36,356 nucleotides of DNA. Origin: Bacteroidota bacterium. Its GTDB lineage: Bacteria > Bacteroidota > Bacteroidia > Chitinophagales > Chitinophagaceae. This document shows, one piece after another, positions 15,987-24,594 of this stretch (position 1 is the first letter of the stretch; each line of letters begins with the position of its first letter). Where the stretch lies: the NCBI GenBank assembly GCA_013285855.1, contig JABDGW010000027.1:1-36356 (forward strand), written 5' to 3'. Position numbers and translations under genes: made by a program. The notes beneath the pieces are model-generated. The model did not search any database. It was not told the origin of the DNA and saw nothing but the letters and a program-made list of their open reading frames with translations.

Positions 15987-16006
15987 CGCCGTTTCAAAAA
16001 ACAATT

Positions 16007-17275
16007 ATGAAGGTTTTTAAATTCGGTGGGGCAAGTGTAAATACAGTTGAGCGGATTCAACACGTAAAAAATATTCTCTCTTTATATAAAGATGAAAAGC
16101 TTGTTGTAATAATTTCTGCAATGGGTAAAACTACCAATGCGCTGGAAAAAGTTGCTGAAGCGTTTTATGCAGGCAATAAAGAGGAAGCATTGCAATTATT
16201 TGGCGTGATAAAAAATCAACACCTGACTACTGCAAAATATTTATTGGTTACGCATTACAATGCCTGTTTTGAACAGCTGAATAATTTTTTTACTGAAGCA
16301 GAATGGCTGCTGCATGATAAACCGGTTCGTGAATATGATTATTATTATGATCAAATTGTTTGCGTTGGCGAATTATTAAGTACATGTATTGTTAGTTATT
16401 ATTTAAATGAAGAAGGGATAAGGAATAAATGGATTGATGTAAGGGATATAATCCGTACTGATGATAATTTTCGTGATGCAAATATTGACTGGGACTATAC
16501 TGGAAAAAAAGTTGAAGAACTGTCAACGGTCAACGGTCAACAGACAACGGGAAACATTCTTCTTACCCAAGGTTTCATCGGCAGCACTGATGAGAATGAA
16601 AGCACAACACTTGGCCGCGAAGGAAGTGATTATACGGCGGCTGTATTTGCCAACTTATTAAATGCAGAAAGCCAAACTATATGGAAAGATGTGGAAGGTG
16701 TAATGAGTGCTGATCCAAAACAATTTCCTGATGCGCAATTAATGCCTGAATTAAGCTTTGATGAAGTAATTGAAATGGCATATTACGGTGCACAGGTTAT
16801 TCATCCTAAAACCATAAAGCCTTTGCAAAACAAAGGAATTCCGTTGCATGTAAAATGTTTTTTAGATCCTTCGCTGCCGGGAACAATTATTTCTAAAAAA
16901 CAAATAAAACATTTACCGCCGGTTGTTATCATTAAAGAAAAACAGGCATTAATTCATTTGCACAGCCAGGATTTTTCGTTTGTAGGAGAGAAGCCAATGA
17001 GTGAACTATATAAAATGCTCGGCGAATTAAACATCAAGCCAAACCTGATACAAACCGGTGCCATAAGCCTGCAGTTATGTTTGGATGATCGTGCTGAAAA
17101 AATTGAACAGCTTGCTGCCGCTGCCAGTAAAATTTTTGATGTACAGGTTGAAAAAGATTTATCCTTATTAACCATACGTCATTTTAATAATGAACTGCTT
17201 ACTAAAATTACATATGATAAACAAGTTATACTGGAGCAAAAAACAACTGAAACGGTCCAGGTATTGTACAGATAA
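16007..17275 (+). CDS. lysC: Aspartate kinase, monofunctional
   Basis: This enzyme phosphorylates L-aspartate, the first step to lysine, threonine, methionine and diaminopimelate. The N-terminus MKVFKFGGASV carries the KFGG nucleotide-binding motif at residues 5-8. The aspartate-binding loop TLGREGSDYTAA follows near residues 202-213, then W-KDVEGVMSADPK and the conserved YYGAQVIHPKTIKPL. At 422 residues it is monofunctional, with about 130 residues of C-terminal ACT-like sequence, so allosteric control by an end product is likely. Between the RDIIRTDDNFRDANIDW stretch and the ILLTQGFIGS strand lies an unusual insert (STVNGQQTTGN) encoded by a short DNA repeat (16521-16550). The gene is transcribed alone from a promoter divergent to fbp. 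Confidence 0.93.
   Translation: MKVFKFGGASVNTVERIQHVKNILSLYKDEKLVVIISAMGKTTNALEKVAEAFYAGNKEEALQLFGVIKNQHLTTAKYLLVTHYNACFEQLNNFFTEAEWLLHDKPVREYDYYYDQIVCVGELLSTCIVSYYLNEEGIRNKWIDVRDIIRTDDNFRDANIDWDYTGKKVEELSTVNGQQTTGNILLTQGFIGSTDENESTTLGREGSDYTAAVFANLLNAESQTIWKDVEGVMSADPKQFPDAQLMPELSFDEVIEMAYYGAQVIHPKTIKPLQNKGIPLHVKCFLDPSLPGTIISKKQIKHLPPVVIIKEKQALIHLHSQDFSFVGEKPMSELYKMLGELNIKPNLIQTGAISLQLCLDDRAEKIEQLAAAASKIFDVQVEKDLSLLTIRHFNNELLTKITYDKQVILEQKTTETVQVLYR
16521..16550 (+). repeat. Short GGTCAAC tandem repeat inserted in frame in the aspartate kinase gene
   Basis: TGTCAACGGTCAACGGTCAA followed by CAGACAACGG contains three imperfect copies of a 7-base word and is translated as part of the loop STVNGQQTTGN. 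From memory, GTCAACNGTCAAC-type words recur as intergenic repeats in this phylum. Its presence inside a conserved enzyme gene, in frame, is odd. Confidence 0.6.
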
Positions 17276-17382
17276 TTATTTGATAATTTACTTATTAATA
17301 AAATAAGCACCGCCTGCCTGATTATTCAATTCCCTTTTTTCCCTGTTCAGGCAACGTTATTACTTATTGAACCTGTTTCATT

Positions 17383-17399
17383 TTTAAGCAAAGCTTAAA
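17383..17399 (+). promoter_or_regulatory. Perfect inverted repeat TTTAAGC-AAA-GCTTAAA
   Basis: A 7-bp stem with a 3-base loop ends 17 bases before the first ATG of the envelope operon. It could be an operator or a leader hairpin, or the tail terminator of lysC, though there is no T-run straight after it. The function is not shown by the sequence. Confidence 0.35.
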
Positions 17400-17416
17400 C
17401 ATATAAATTTTTGCAA

Positions 17417-17827
17417 ATGACAGGCATGAAAAAAACATTGCTAATAATAGCTGTATTGATAATTGGCACAGGTTTAATTTATGCATACTACATCTGGAAT
17501 AAACCGGCAAGAGATGTAGCAAAAGAAAAAGGAATTCATATAACAGCAGTTGCAATTTTTGATTCATTTACTAATAACGAACAAACAGCAAACATGCAAT
17601 TTTTGAATAAAGCTATTGAGGTAACGGGCAAAGTGTCAAACGTAAAAACTAACCAAGCCGGGCAAACAGTTGTATATCTTCAGTCTTCTGATCCTGTATT
17701 TGGTGTTAACTGCACTTTTAAGCAAAACCCCGGCGCAATTAATAAGGGAAGTACTATTACTTTTAAAGGCATTTGCACAGGTTATTTAAGCGATGTAATA
17801 TTGAATGAAGGAATGATAATAAAATGA
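17417..17827 (+). CDS. Membrane-anchored OB-fold (tRNA_anti-like) protein
   Basis: This is a small envelope protein with one N-terminal membrane helix (KKTLLIIAVLIIGTGLIYAYY) and a soluble domain of about 95 residues facing the periplasm. The C-terminal part shows the strand pattern of the tRNA_anti-like OB-fold family: AIEVTGKVSNVKTNQAGQTVVYLQ, then VNCTFKQNP, then GSTITFKGICTGYLSDVILNEGMI. Members of this family outside the cytoplasm have no defined ligand and are unlikely to bind tRNA. Two ATGs are possible, 17417 and 17426; a TTG at 17411 is also in frame. The membrane helix is the same with each. It heads a same-strand run: the cytochrome gene starts 40 bases later. Confidence 0.75.
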   Translation: MTGMKKTLLIIAVLIIGTGLIYAYYIWNKPARDVAKEKGIHITAVAIFDSFTNNEQTANMQFLNKAIEVTGKVSNVKTNQAGQTVVYLQSSDPVFGVNCTFKQNPGAINKGSTITFKGICTGYLSDVILNEGMIIK

Positions 17828-17867
17828 TTTTGTAAACTATCTGCTGTATAATAATTAATAATATTCA

Positions 17868-18269
17868 ATGCTAAAGAAAATTGTTTTTGCTGCAACCTTT
17901 TTTACAGTTTTTACAATACTTATCCAGGCTTGTGTTTACCATAAAGGCGATCAGCAATATCCTTCAGCAAATAACAGTTGTGATACCACAAATGTTAGCT
18001 ATCGTGTTGATATAAAAGCAATACTTGATGAAAATTGTAGCCCCTGCCATTATGAGGGAAACGATGTGAGCTTTATTAACCTGTATGATTATGAAACTAT
18101 ATCCGGGCTTGCATTAGACGGGCAGTTTACTTACGGCACTTTACTATCTGCCGTAATGCATGAAGGCGGTGCGCCCGAAATGCCCAAGGGGCCAGGCTCA
18201 CCGAAACTTCAGGATTGCGACATTAATAAAATTGCCGCATGGGTACATCATGGAGCGAAAGACAATTAA
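17868..18269 (+). CDS. Small cytochrome c lipoprotein
   Basis: This is a single-haem c-type cytochrome tethered to the membrane by lipid. The 133-residue product has a lipoprotein signal ending TILIQAC (Cys22). After a linker comes VDIKAILDENCSPCHYEG, with the haem-attachment motif C57-S-P-C60-H61. The probable sixth ligand is Met105 in GAPEMPKGPG, a loop usual for class I cytochromes. The end DINKIAAWVHHGAKDN is the conserved C-terminal helix (family pattern I--WI--GA). Domains of this form are common in Bacteroidota envelope operons, often beside YceI and DUF5777 genes. It lies 21 bases upstream of a YceI gene. It presumably shuttles electrons in the periplasm; the partner is unknown. Confidence 0.88.
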   Translation: MLKKIVFAATFFTVFTILIQACVYHKGDQQYPSANNSCDTTNVSYRVDIKAILDENCSPCHYEGNDVSFINLYDYETISGLALDGQFTYGTLLSAVMHEGGAPEMPKGPGSPKLQDCDINKIAAWVHHGAKDN

Positions 18270-18290
18270 TAACCACTTAAAATTTTTATA

Positions 18291-18842
18291 ATGAAAAAAA
18301 TTATTGCCACCTGTTCTGTTGTTTCCTTTTTTGTGTTAACAGCATTTAGTCAAACTTATATTACGCGCAACGGCAACATTTCTTTTTCGTCGCATACGGC
18401 GCTGGAGGATGTAAAAGCGCAGAATAATGAAGCCGCAAGTGCATTGAATACAACCACCGGCGACCTGGAATTTAAAGTGGCGGTAAAAAGTTTTCATTTT
18501 GAAAAAGCTGCAATGGAAGATCATTTTAATGATGATGATTATATGGCTTCAGAGAAATATCCAAAAGCCGGGTTTAAAGGAAAGATCAGTAATATTTCTT
18601 CCGTTGATTTTTCAAAAGACGGATCTTATACCGTTTCAGTTAGTGGCGATCTTACCATACGTGACGTAACAAAGCCTGTAACTGCACAGGGAACGATAAC
18701 CATAAAAGATGGCAAAGTGAGTGTTGCATCAAACTTCACCATAAAAAGAAAAGATTATAATGTTATCGGGGAATCGTTCGTACAGAAAAAAATATCGGAA
18801 GATATTGCCATTACTGTGAATTGCCAGTATGAAAAGCAATAG
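18291..18842 (+). CDS. YceI-family periplasmic protein (first copy)
   Basis: YceI proteins are lipocalin-like periplasmic barrels; structurally studied members bind polyisoprenoids such as ubiquinone-type chains. The 183-residue product has a signal peptide (about 20 residues, ending TAFSQ). Family features: GNISFSSHTALEDVKAQN, LEFKVAVKSFHFEKAAMEDH, then the hallmark M-S-KYP-A-FKGKI (here YMASEKYPKAGFKGKI), GDLTIRDVTKPVTAQGTI, and the C-terminal FTIKRKDYNV with a final beta strand. It sits in the envelope operon, 21 bases after the cytochrome and 49 before the DUF5777 gene. A second, divergent YceI gene follows, so the operon may carry lipid or quinone ligands of two kinds. Confidence 0.9.
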   Translation: MKKIIATCSVVSFFVLTAFSQTYITRNGNISFSSHTALEDVKAQNNEAASALNTTTGDLEFKVAVKSFHFEKAAMEDHFNDDDYMASEKYPKAGFKGKISNISSVDFSKDGSYTVSVSGDLTIRDVTKPVTAQGTITIKDGKVSVASNFTIKRKDYNVIGESFVQKKISEDIAITVNCQYEKQ

Positions 18843-18891
18843 GTTTTTTTTGCCGAATTGAATTGACAAAAAATAAAACCAGAATATAACA

Positions 18892-19821
18892 ATGAAAAAG
18901 AATTTCAGATTACTTATAGTGTTAATGATTTTTTGTTCGCTTAAAGCAATAAGCCAGGATGTAAACCTTGACTCCATGCTTGATGTGCAGATAAAAACAA
19001 AAAATCAAAACAAAACACAATACACTGAAGCTACATTTAAAACAACCCGGCTTATAAATGGTCACACAGTTGAAACTACGCAAGGCGGCGTGCTCGATTT
19101 AAAAATATCGCATCGCTTCGGGATGCTTAACGAGGGTTTTTATAATATGTTTGGTTTAGATGTTGCTTCTATTCGCATTGGTATGGATTATGGGCTTACA
19201 AACAGGCTTACTGTTGGCGGCGGAAGAAGCTCATTCGAAAAGCAATATGATGCTTTTTTAAAGTATCGCTTATTAAGGCAATCAGAAGGTAAAAAAAATA
19301 TGCCTGTATCCGTTACGTTGCTGGCATCCATGATGATTGAAACAGATACGGTTGCTATAAAAAACCAAAAAAATATTGCGGTAGAACCGGCCTTTACAGA
19401 TAAGCTTTCGTATGCATACCAGGTTTTAATTGCACGCAAATTCAATTCAGATTTTTCATTGCAGTTAGTGCCCTCAATGGTTCATGAAAATATGGTTGAC
19501 AGCAGCTTTAATTCAAACAATATTTTTGCTGTTGGCGCAGGCGCAAGATTTAAACTTACACAACGGTCCAGCCTCAACGTCGAATATTATTATACATTGC
19601 CCGGCAGCAAATTGCCAGGTACATATAATTCGTTTTCCATAGGATATGAAATTGAAACCGGCGGTCATGTTTTCCAGCTTCATTTAAGCAATTCAACCGG
19701 CATGACGGAGAAAGCTTTCATTGCAGAAAACACCGGCCGCTGGAGCAAGGGGGATATACATTTCGGTTTTAATATTTCGCGGGTATTTACTATAAGAAAG
19801 CCAAAGGATTTAAAAATGTAG
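18892..19821 (+). CDS. DUF5777-family outer-membrane beta-barrel protein
   Basis: The 309-residue product has a signal peptide (MKKNFRLLIVLMIFCSLKAISQ) and an all-beta body with alternating strands typical of a small outer-membrane barrel. These include GGVLDLKISHRFGML, SIRIGMDYGLTNRLTVGGGRSSFEKQYDAFLKYRLL, and a C-terminal run ending DIHFGFNISRVFTIRK. The H-RFG and Y-LTNRL-VG-GR motifs match DUF5777, a Bacteroidota family commonly found with YceI and cytochrome c genes. The function is unknown; a role as a porin or as the outer-membrane partner of the cytochrome is only an inference from the neighbours. It ends 34 bases before the second YceI gene. Confidence 0.82.
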   Translation: MKKNFRLLIVLMIFCSLKAISQDVNLDSMLDVQIKTKNQNKTQYTEATFKTTRLINGHTVETTQGGVLDLKISHRFGMLNEGFYNMFGLDVASIRIGMDYGLTNRLTVGGGRSSFEKQYDAFLKYRLLRQSEGKKNMPVSVTLLASMMIETDTVAIKNQKNIAVEPAFTDKLSYAYQVLIARKFNSDFSLQLVPSMVHENMVDSSFNSNNIFAVGAGARFKLTQRSSLNVEYYYTLPGSKLPGTYNSFSIGYEIETGGHVFQLHLSNSTGMTEKAFIAENTGRWSKGDIHFGFNISRVFTIRKPKDLKM

Positions 19822-19855
19822 CTTGTGGTTTTATTGTAATAATTATCTTACGCGC

Positions 19856-20431
19856 ATGTTTAATTTAATACAGCGCATGCGTGTAAGGGTTTTATTATTA
19901 TTTATATTGATAGCGGCAGCCTCAGCATTTAAAAACCAGCCTTCACAACTTTACCAGATTACAAGCGGAAAAATTTCTTTTAAAAGTGATGCGCCGCTTG
20001 AAGTAATAAAGGCCTCATCAACAGAATTAATGGGTTTGCTTGATATTGGTAAAAAAAATTTTTCTTTAAAGATAGATGTTCATTCATTCCAGGGTTTTAA
20101 CAGCCCTTTGCAAAAAGAACATTTTAATGAGAATTATATGGAATCTGATAAATATCCTTATGCCTCTTTTAACGGAAAAATTATTGAAGATGTTGATTTA
20201 TCAGCAGATGGTAATTATGATTTGAGAACAAAAGGAACTTTAACCATACACAATGTACCGCAGGAAAGAATTATTAAAACCGCAGTTACAGTTAAGCAAA
20301 AAGTAATTATAATACACAGCAATTTTACTGTATTGCTGAGTGATCATAACATCCCGATTCCAACAGTAGTGAACCAAAAACTGGCTAATGAAATTAAGGT
20401 AGAAGTAAATGCAACCTTTGAACCGAGATGA
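19856..20431 (+). CDS. YceI-family periplasmic protein (second copy)
   Basis: This diverged second YceI-like barrel keeps the family landmarks: YQITSGKISFKSDAPLEVIK, FSLKIDVHSFQGF, the YMESDKYPYASFNGKI box, then GTLTIHNVPQERIIKTAVTV and IIHSNFTVLLSDHNI. The start is taken as ATG 19856; ATG 19877 (MRVRVLLLFILIAAASA) gives a neater signal peptide and is equally possible. An in-frame TTG at 19823 is unlikely. About 185-192 residues. The stop overlaps the histidine-kinase start by four bases (ATGA at 20428), strong evidence of translational coupling between this envelope protein and the sensor. Confidence 0.87.
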   Translation: MFNLIQRMRVRVLLLFILIAAASAFKNQPSQLYQITSGKISFKSDAPLEVIKASSTELMGLLDIGKKNFSLKIDVHSFQGFNSPLQKEHFNENYMESDKYPYASFNGKIIEDVDLSADGNYDLRTKGTLTIHNVPQERIIKTAVTVKQKVIIIHSNFTVLLSDHNIPIPTVVNQKLANEIKVEVNATFEPR

Positions 20432-23298
20432 AGAAATGTTTAATAAACATATTTTTAATAAGCGCAATTTTTATTTCGCCCTCATTTGCACAAACTGCAA
20501 AAAGCAGGTTGTATTTGCTTGATAATGATGAGGCAGATAAACCGGCAATCCTCACTTTATATCAAACCAATGATGGCTTTATTTTATGTGGTACAACAAA
20601 GGGTTTATACCGTTTTGATGGCTTTGATTTTTCGCAGTATCCATCCCAAACAAAAATTAATGCAGCAGTAACTGCAGTTTTTGAAACAAAAGATAACAGA
20701 ACGCTGATTGGTTTTGATAATGGGAATATTGCAGAGTTAAAAAATAATTCAATTGAGCTTTTGCACTTTGAAGAAGGATTTCCAAAGGTTGCCATTAAAT
20801 CAATTACACAGGATAGCAGCGGAATTATATGGTTTGGTACTGCAGGCGAAGGCATTTACTTTATTCGAAACAATCGCTTAAACAATATTAACCAGGATGA
20901 TGGTTTAAGTGATAATTACATTTATAAAATTTTATATTCAGCTCAGCTTGGTGTTGTTGCTGCTTCAGACAGGGGAATAAATATCTGTTCGTTTAAAAAC
21001 GGAAAGAAATATATAAGCACTTATACATCTAAAAACGGTTTGCCTGATAATATTGTACGCAGTATTTTTTTTACAAATGAAAATAAGCTCTGGCTTGGTA
21101 TGCAGGATGCCGGTATTGCACCGTTCAAAGAAAATATCAGCAAAAATTCAGGCACGCCCAAATGGAATTACGGCCAGGTAAATGACCTGCTGGTTTCTTC
21201 ATCAAAGATTTATGTGGCAACAGGAGATTCTGCCTTAATGGTTTTTAATTATTATGATAATAGCACATCTGCTTTTAATAAAGCGTATTCTGACCATACC
21301 ATTTCTAAAATAAACTGCCTGCTTAAAGACCGTGAAGGCATTATATGGGCTGCCGGCGATAATCAATTATTAAGAACAGCCAAAACCGGTTTGGATGAAG
21401 TATATAAACTTACACCGCAGCAGGCAGCGCAGGTGCATTGTCTTCACTATACAAACGATTCTGCATTGTGGTTTAATATTCCGGGCGGACTTACAAGATT
21501 GTATAAAAAAAATAATGAATGGGAAAGCCAGGAGTTTAAACTGCCTCTTTTTTCAAATACAACAATCACGGCTTTATATGAAAGTCCCGGCGATAATCTA
21601 TGGGTTGGTTCTTTGGGGAAAGGCATTACAGTTTTTAATCATAAAACAAAAACGCAGGAGCGCCTTAATGAACCTTTGCTTGCAAACAATAATACAATTA
21701 CAATTACAGGTGATGGCGATGCTATATGGATATCGGGTTTGGAAGGTGTAGTAACTGCAAAACCTGAAGGCAACAAATATTTATTTACGAATCTTACAGA
21801 TACTGCAGGTATCGGAAATAAATATGTTTACGATATTCTTTGCGGCAGGCAAAAACGTATTTGGTTTGCAACCGATGGAGAAGGTATTTCTATGCTGGAG
21901 AATGATAAGTTTTATCATTTAAAAAACAAGCCCGGCTATATGGGCAATGTTGTATATAAAATAATTGAAGATAATTACGGCAACATCTGGTACACCACTT
22001 ATAATAAAGGTATTATTAAATATGATGGCAGAAGCTTTACCAATTTTACAACAAGCCAGGGATTAAGCAGCATGCAAATTTCCGGGCTTTTAAATGCTGG
22101 AAATTATATTGCAGTTATACATAAAAATGCGATTGATATTATTAACCCCGCAACCGGCAAAATAAGTTATATTGATAAAGCGCTGATGCCTTTGGATATT
22201 AATACAGATTTAAACGCCTGCACCAACGACAAAGGAGATAATATATATTTTGTTTCAGGTAACAGCATTTACAGTTATACGGTTAACGCTACAACAGTAC
22301 AGCAGCCAACGGTAACTATTGACAGGGTAGAATTATTTTTACAGAATATTGAAACCACAAGCGGCCATAAATTCAGTTATCACCAAAACAATCTAAACTT
22401 TTTCTTTACCGGAATTTATTATGCTGAACCGGAGAAAATCCAATATCAATATAAATTAGACAGCTATGATAAAGAATGGGTGAATACGAAAGACCATGTA
22501 AAAAATTTTCCAAACTTGCCGCCCGGCGATTATACATTCAGGGTAAGAGTTTCATTAAATAAAAATTTTTCAAATGCTTCAGAAACGTCTTTTTCATTTG
22601 TTATTGAAAAACCATTCTGGAACCAAACCTGGTTTTTTATAACAGCGGCTTTAATACTTGGGGCGTTATTGTATTTATTTATTAAACAAAGAGAAAAGCA
22701 CATTACTAATCTAAATACTTTAAAGAACGAAAAAGTTCAATCACAATTAGAAACACTGCGCAACCAGGTAAACCCCCATTTTTTATTCAACAGCCTTAAT
22801 ACACTTGTTTCAGAAATTGAAACTAACCCTGACATTGCAGTTATGTACGTTGAAAAAATTGCTGACTTTTACCGCAGCATTATTCAGCACCGGGATAAAG
22901 ATCTTATTTCACTTCAGGATGAATTAAGTGTGCTGAACGATTATAGTTTTTTGCAGGAAAAAAGATTTGCGTCAGGGCTTGAAATAAAAGTTGATATAGA
23001 GCCTGAGGTAATTGCTTCATCATACATACCGCCTTTGGTTTTACAAATGCTTGTTGAAAATGCTATCAAGCATAATATTATCTCAAAAGAAATACCGTTA
23101 TGTATTGACATAAAAAATGTGGCTGATGATTGCATCGCTGTGCGCAATAACATTAATAAAAAAATGCAGCCTGAAAGAAGAAGCGGGCTTGGCTTGCAGA
23201 ACATTCAAAAAAGATATGCTTTGCTGCATGTAAAAAAAGTATCTATTGAAAATGATGATAAATTTTTTACAGTAAAAATTCCCTTAATAAAAAAATAA
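20428..23298 (+). CDS. LytS-type sensor histidine kinase with two-component propeller
   Basis: This is a membrane sensor. The signal peptide (to about residue 22) is followed by a large periplasmic region of seven-bladed-propeller repeats (about 30-610), recognised by recurring GLY-FDG, GIIWFGTAGEGI and NLWVGSLGKGI words. A Y_Y_Y domain (YKLDSYDKEWVNTKDH, then LPPGDYTFRVRV) lies near 670-710 and one membrane helix near 730-752. The cytoplasmic kinase is of the LytS/His_kinase type: RNQVNPHFLFNSLNTLVSEI has the phosphorylated His at residue 784, and the ATP-binding part includes LVLQMLVENAIKHN and GLGLQNIQKRY. At 956 residues it is shorter than hybrid SusR-like sensors and lacks a receiver. 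It pairs with the LytTR regulator one base downstream and is translationally coupled to YceI. Confidence 0.93.
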   Translation: MKKCLINIFLISAIFISPSFAQTAKSRLYLLDNDEADKPAILTLYQTNDGFILCGTTKGLYRFDGFDFSQYPSQTKINAAVTAVFETKDNRTLIGFDNGNIAELKNNSIELLHFEEGFPKVAIKSITQDSSGIIWFGTAGEGIYFIRNNRLNNINQDDGLSDNYIYKILYSAQLGVVAASDRGINICSFKNGKKYISTYTSKNGLPDNIVRSIFFTNENKLWLGMQDAGIAPFKENISKNSGTPKWNYGQVNDLLVSSSKIYVATGDSALMVFNYYDNSTSAFNKAYSDHTISKINCLLKDREGIIWAAGDNQLLRTAKTGLDEVYKLTPQQAAQVHCLHYTNDSALWFNIPGGLTRLYKKNNEWESQEFKLPLFSNTTITALYESPGDNLWVGSLGKGITVFNHKTKTQERLNEPLLANNNTITITGDGDAIWISGLEGVVTAKPEGNKYLFTNLTDTAGIGNKYVYDILCGRQKRIWFATDGEGISMLENDKFYHLKNKPGYMGNVVYKIIEDNYGNIWYTTYNKGIIKYDGRSFTNFTTSQGLSSMQISGLLNAGNYIAVIHKNAIDIINPATGKISYIDKALMPLDINTDLNACTNDKGDNIYFVSGNSIYSYTVNATTVQQPTVTIDRVELFLQNIETTSGHKFSYHQNNLNFFFTGIYYAEPEKIQYQYKLDSYDKEWVNTKDHVKNFPNLPPGDYTFRVRVSLNKNFSNASETSFSFVIEKPFWNQTWFFITAALILGALLYLFIKQREKHITNLNTLKNEKVQSQLETLRNQVNPHFLFNSLNTLVSEIETNPDIAVMYVEKIADFYRSIIQHRDKDLISLQDELSVLNDYSFLQEKRFASGLEIKVDIEPEVIASSYIPPLVLQMLVENAIKHNIISKEIPLCIDIKNVADDCIAVRNNINKKMQPERRSGLGLQNIQKRYALLHVKKVSIENDDKFFTVKIPLIKK

Positions 23299-23299
23299 C

Positions 23300-24064
23300 A
23301 TGATAAAAGTTTTAATACTGGAAGATGAAGAAGCAGCGGCAACCCGGTTGCAAAAACTTATTGCAGAAATATTGCCAGAAGCTGAATTTATTGCCACCAT
23401 TACAAGTGTAAAACAAGGGATTGAATGGTTTAAAAGCAACAGTTTGCCTGATCTTATTTTTGCCGATATTCAATTGAATGATGGAACAAGCTTCGATATT
23501 TTTAAGGAAGTTCCGGTTGAGGTACCCTTAATTTTTACCACAGCTTACGATGCGCATACATTAGATGCTTTTAAATTAAACAGTGTTGATTATCTTTTAA
23601 AGCCTATTAAAAGAAATGAATTAAACACAGCAATAGAAAAATTTAAAGCCATTCATCTTTCAGGTAAAAAGGATGATAATAACCTGCGGAATCTATTACA
23701 GGCTTTGCAAAAAACCCAGCAATATAAACAACGCTTTGTGTTGCGCATAGGCGAGCATATGAAAATAATTGAAGTGCCTGATATTGCTTATTTCTATACA
23801 GAGAATAAGGCTAATTTTATTATTACAAGAGAAGCTAAACGTTATCTTGCTGATAATACACTTGACCAGCTTGAAAGTATGCTTGACCCAAAATCTTTCT
23901 TTCGCATAAACCGCCAGTTTATTATAAGTTATTCCTCTATTGCTGAAATGTTTACTTATTCAAAATCAAGAGTGCTGCTTAAGTTAAATCCGCCAAGCAA
24001 ACTTGATACTGTGGTAAGCACAGAAAGATCTGCAGCCTTTAAAGCATGGCTTAGCGGTGAGTAA
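23300..24064 (+). CDS. LytTR-type response regulator
   Basis: This is the cognate transcriptional regulator of the upstream kinase. The receiver domain (1-120) has the acidic pocket LEDEE, the phosphoacceptor Asp56 in LIFADIQLNDG, Thr80/81 in LIFTTAYD and Lys101 in YLLKPIKRNE. A LytTR DNA-binding domain (about 140-250) shows RFVLRIGEHMKIIEVPDIAYF, then ENKANFIITREAKRYLAD, LDQLESMLDP and FFRINRQFIIS. LytTR proteins bind paired short direct repeats in the major groove. Only one base separates it from the kinase stop, so both are one transcript. Targets are unknown, but the operon order suggests control of the YceI/DUF5777/cytochrome genes. Confidence 0.95.
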   Translation: MIKVLILEDEEAAATRLQKLIAEILPEAEFIATITSVKQGIEWFKSNSLPDLIFADIQLNDGTSFDIFKEVPVEVPLIFTTAYDAHTLDAFKLNSVDYLLKPIKRNELNTAIEKFKAIHLSGKKDDNNLRNLLQALQKTQQYKQRFVLRIGEHMKIIEVPDIAYFYTENKANFIITREAKRYLADNTLDQLESMLDPKSFFRINRQFIISYSSIAEMFTYSKSRVLLKLNPPSKLDTVVSTERSAAFKAWLSGE

Positions 24065-24158
24065 AATGTTTTCCCGTTCAACAACTTTTTATTCCTGTTC
24101 GCCTGAGTTCATTTTTTATAGTTTATTATACAATGCATTTTTACATAAATAAATAAAC

Positions 24159-24590
24159 ATGAAAAGAATAATGAACGTTATGGCAATTGCAACTGTTTTA
24201 TTTGCATCTTGTATGAAAAACAGCAGCACACCGCAAAACACAAATGGCAACAGCACCAATTCAACTATTGTAACAGGAAATTTTAGTATTACAAAATTTA
24301 CTGATAATAATTCTGCAGAAGATAAAACGGCAGATTTTAACAGCTATACTTTTACATTTACCAATGATGGAAAAATTACTGCAATAAACAACGGCGTTAC
24401 TGCTTCAGGCAGTTATACAGAAAAACCCTCTCATGAAGGCGAAGGCGCAAAGCTTACTATTAGTTTTGGCAATGCACCTTTAAATCAACTGAATAAAAGC
24501 TGGCAGGTTGATCTTATATCAAACAACGCTATACATTTAAGCGATGATAATACTGCATCCGGTGAAGTACTTGAATTTACGGCACAATAG
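24159..24590 (+). CDS. Small lipoprotein, lipocalin-like beta barrel
   Basis: The 143-residue product has a lipoprotein signal ending VLFASC (Cys18; an internal start at 24171 would keep the signal) and a Ser/Asn/Thr-rich linker to about residue 38. A beta-rich domain follows: GNFSITKFTDN, then NSYTFTFTNDGKITAINNGV, SGSYTEKP, LTISFGNAPLNQLNKSWQVD and AIHLSDD. This strand order is frequent in Bacteroidota lipocalin-like lipoproteins of unknown role. It lies 94 bases after the LytTR gene, so it may be a separate unit or a target of that regulator. It converges with the next gene; the stops are 4 bases apart. Confidence 0.72.
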   Translation: MKRIMNVMAIATVLFASCMKNSSTPQNTNGNSTNSTIVTGNFSITKFTDNNSAEDKTADFNSYTFTFTNDGKITAINNGVTASGSYTEKPSHEGEGAKLTISFGNAPLNQLNKSWQVDLISNNAIHLSDDNTASGEVLEFTAQ

Positions 24591-24594
24591 AATT

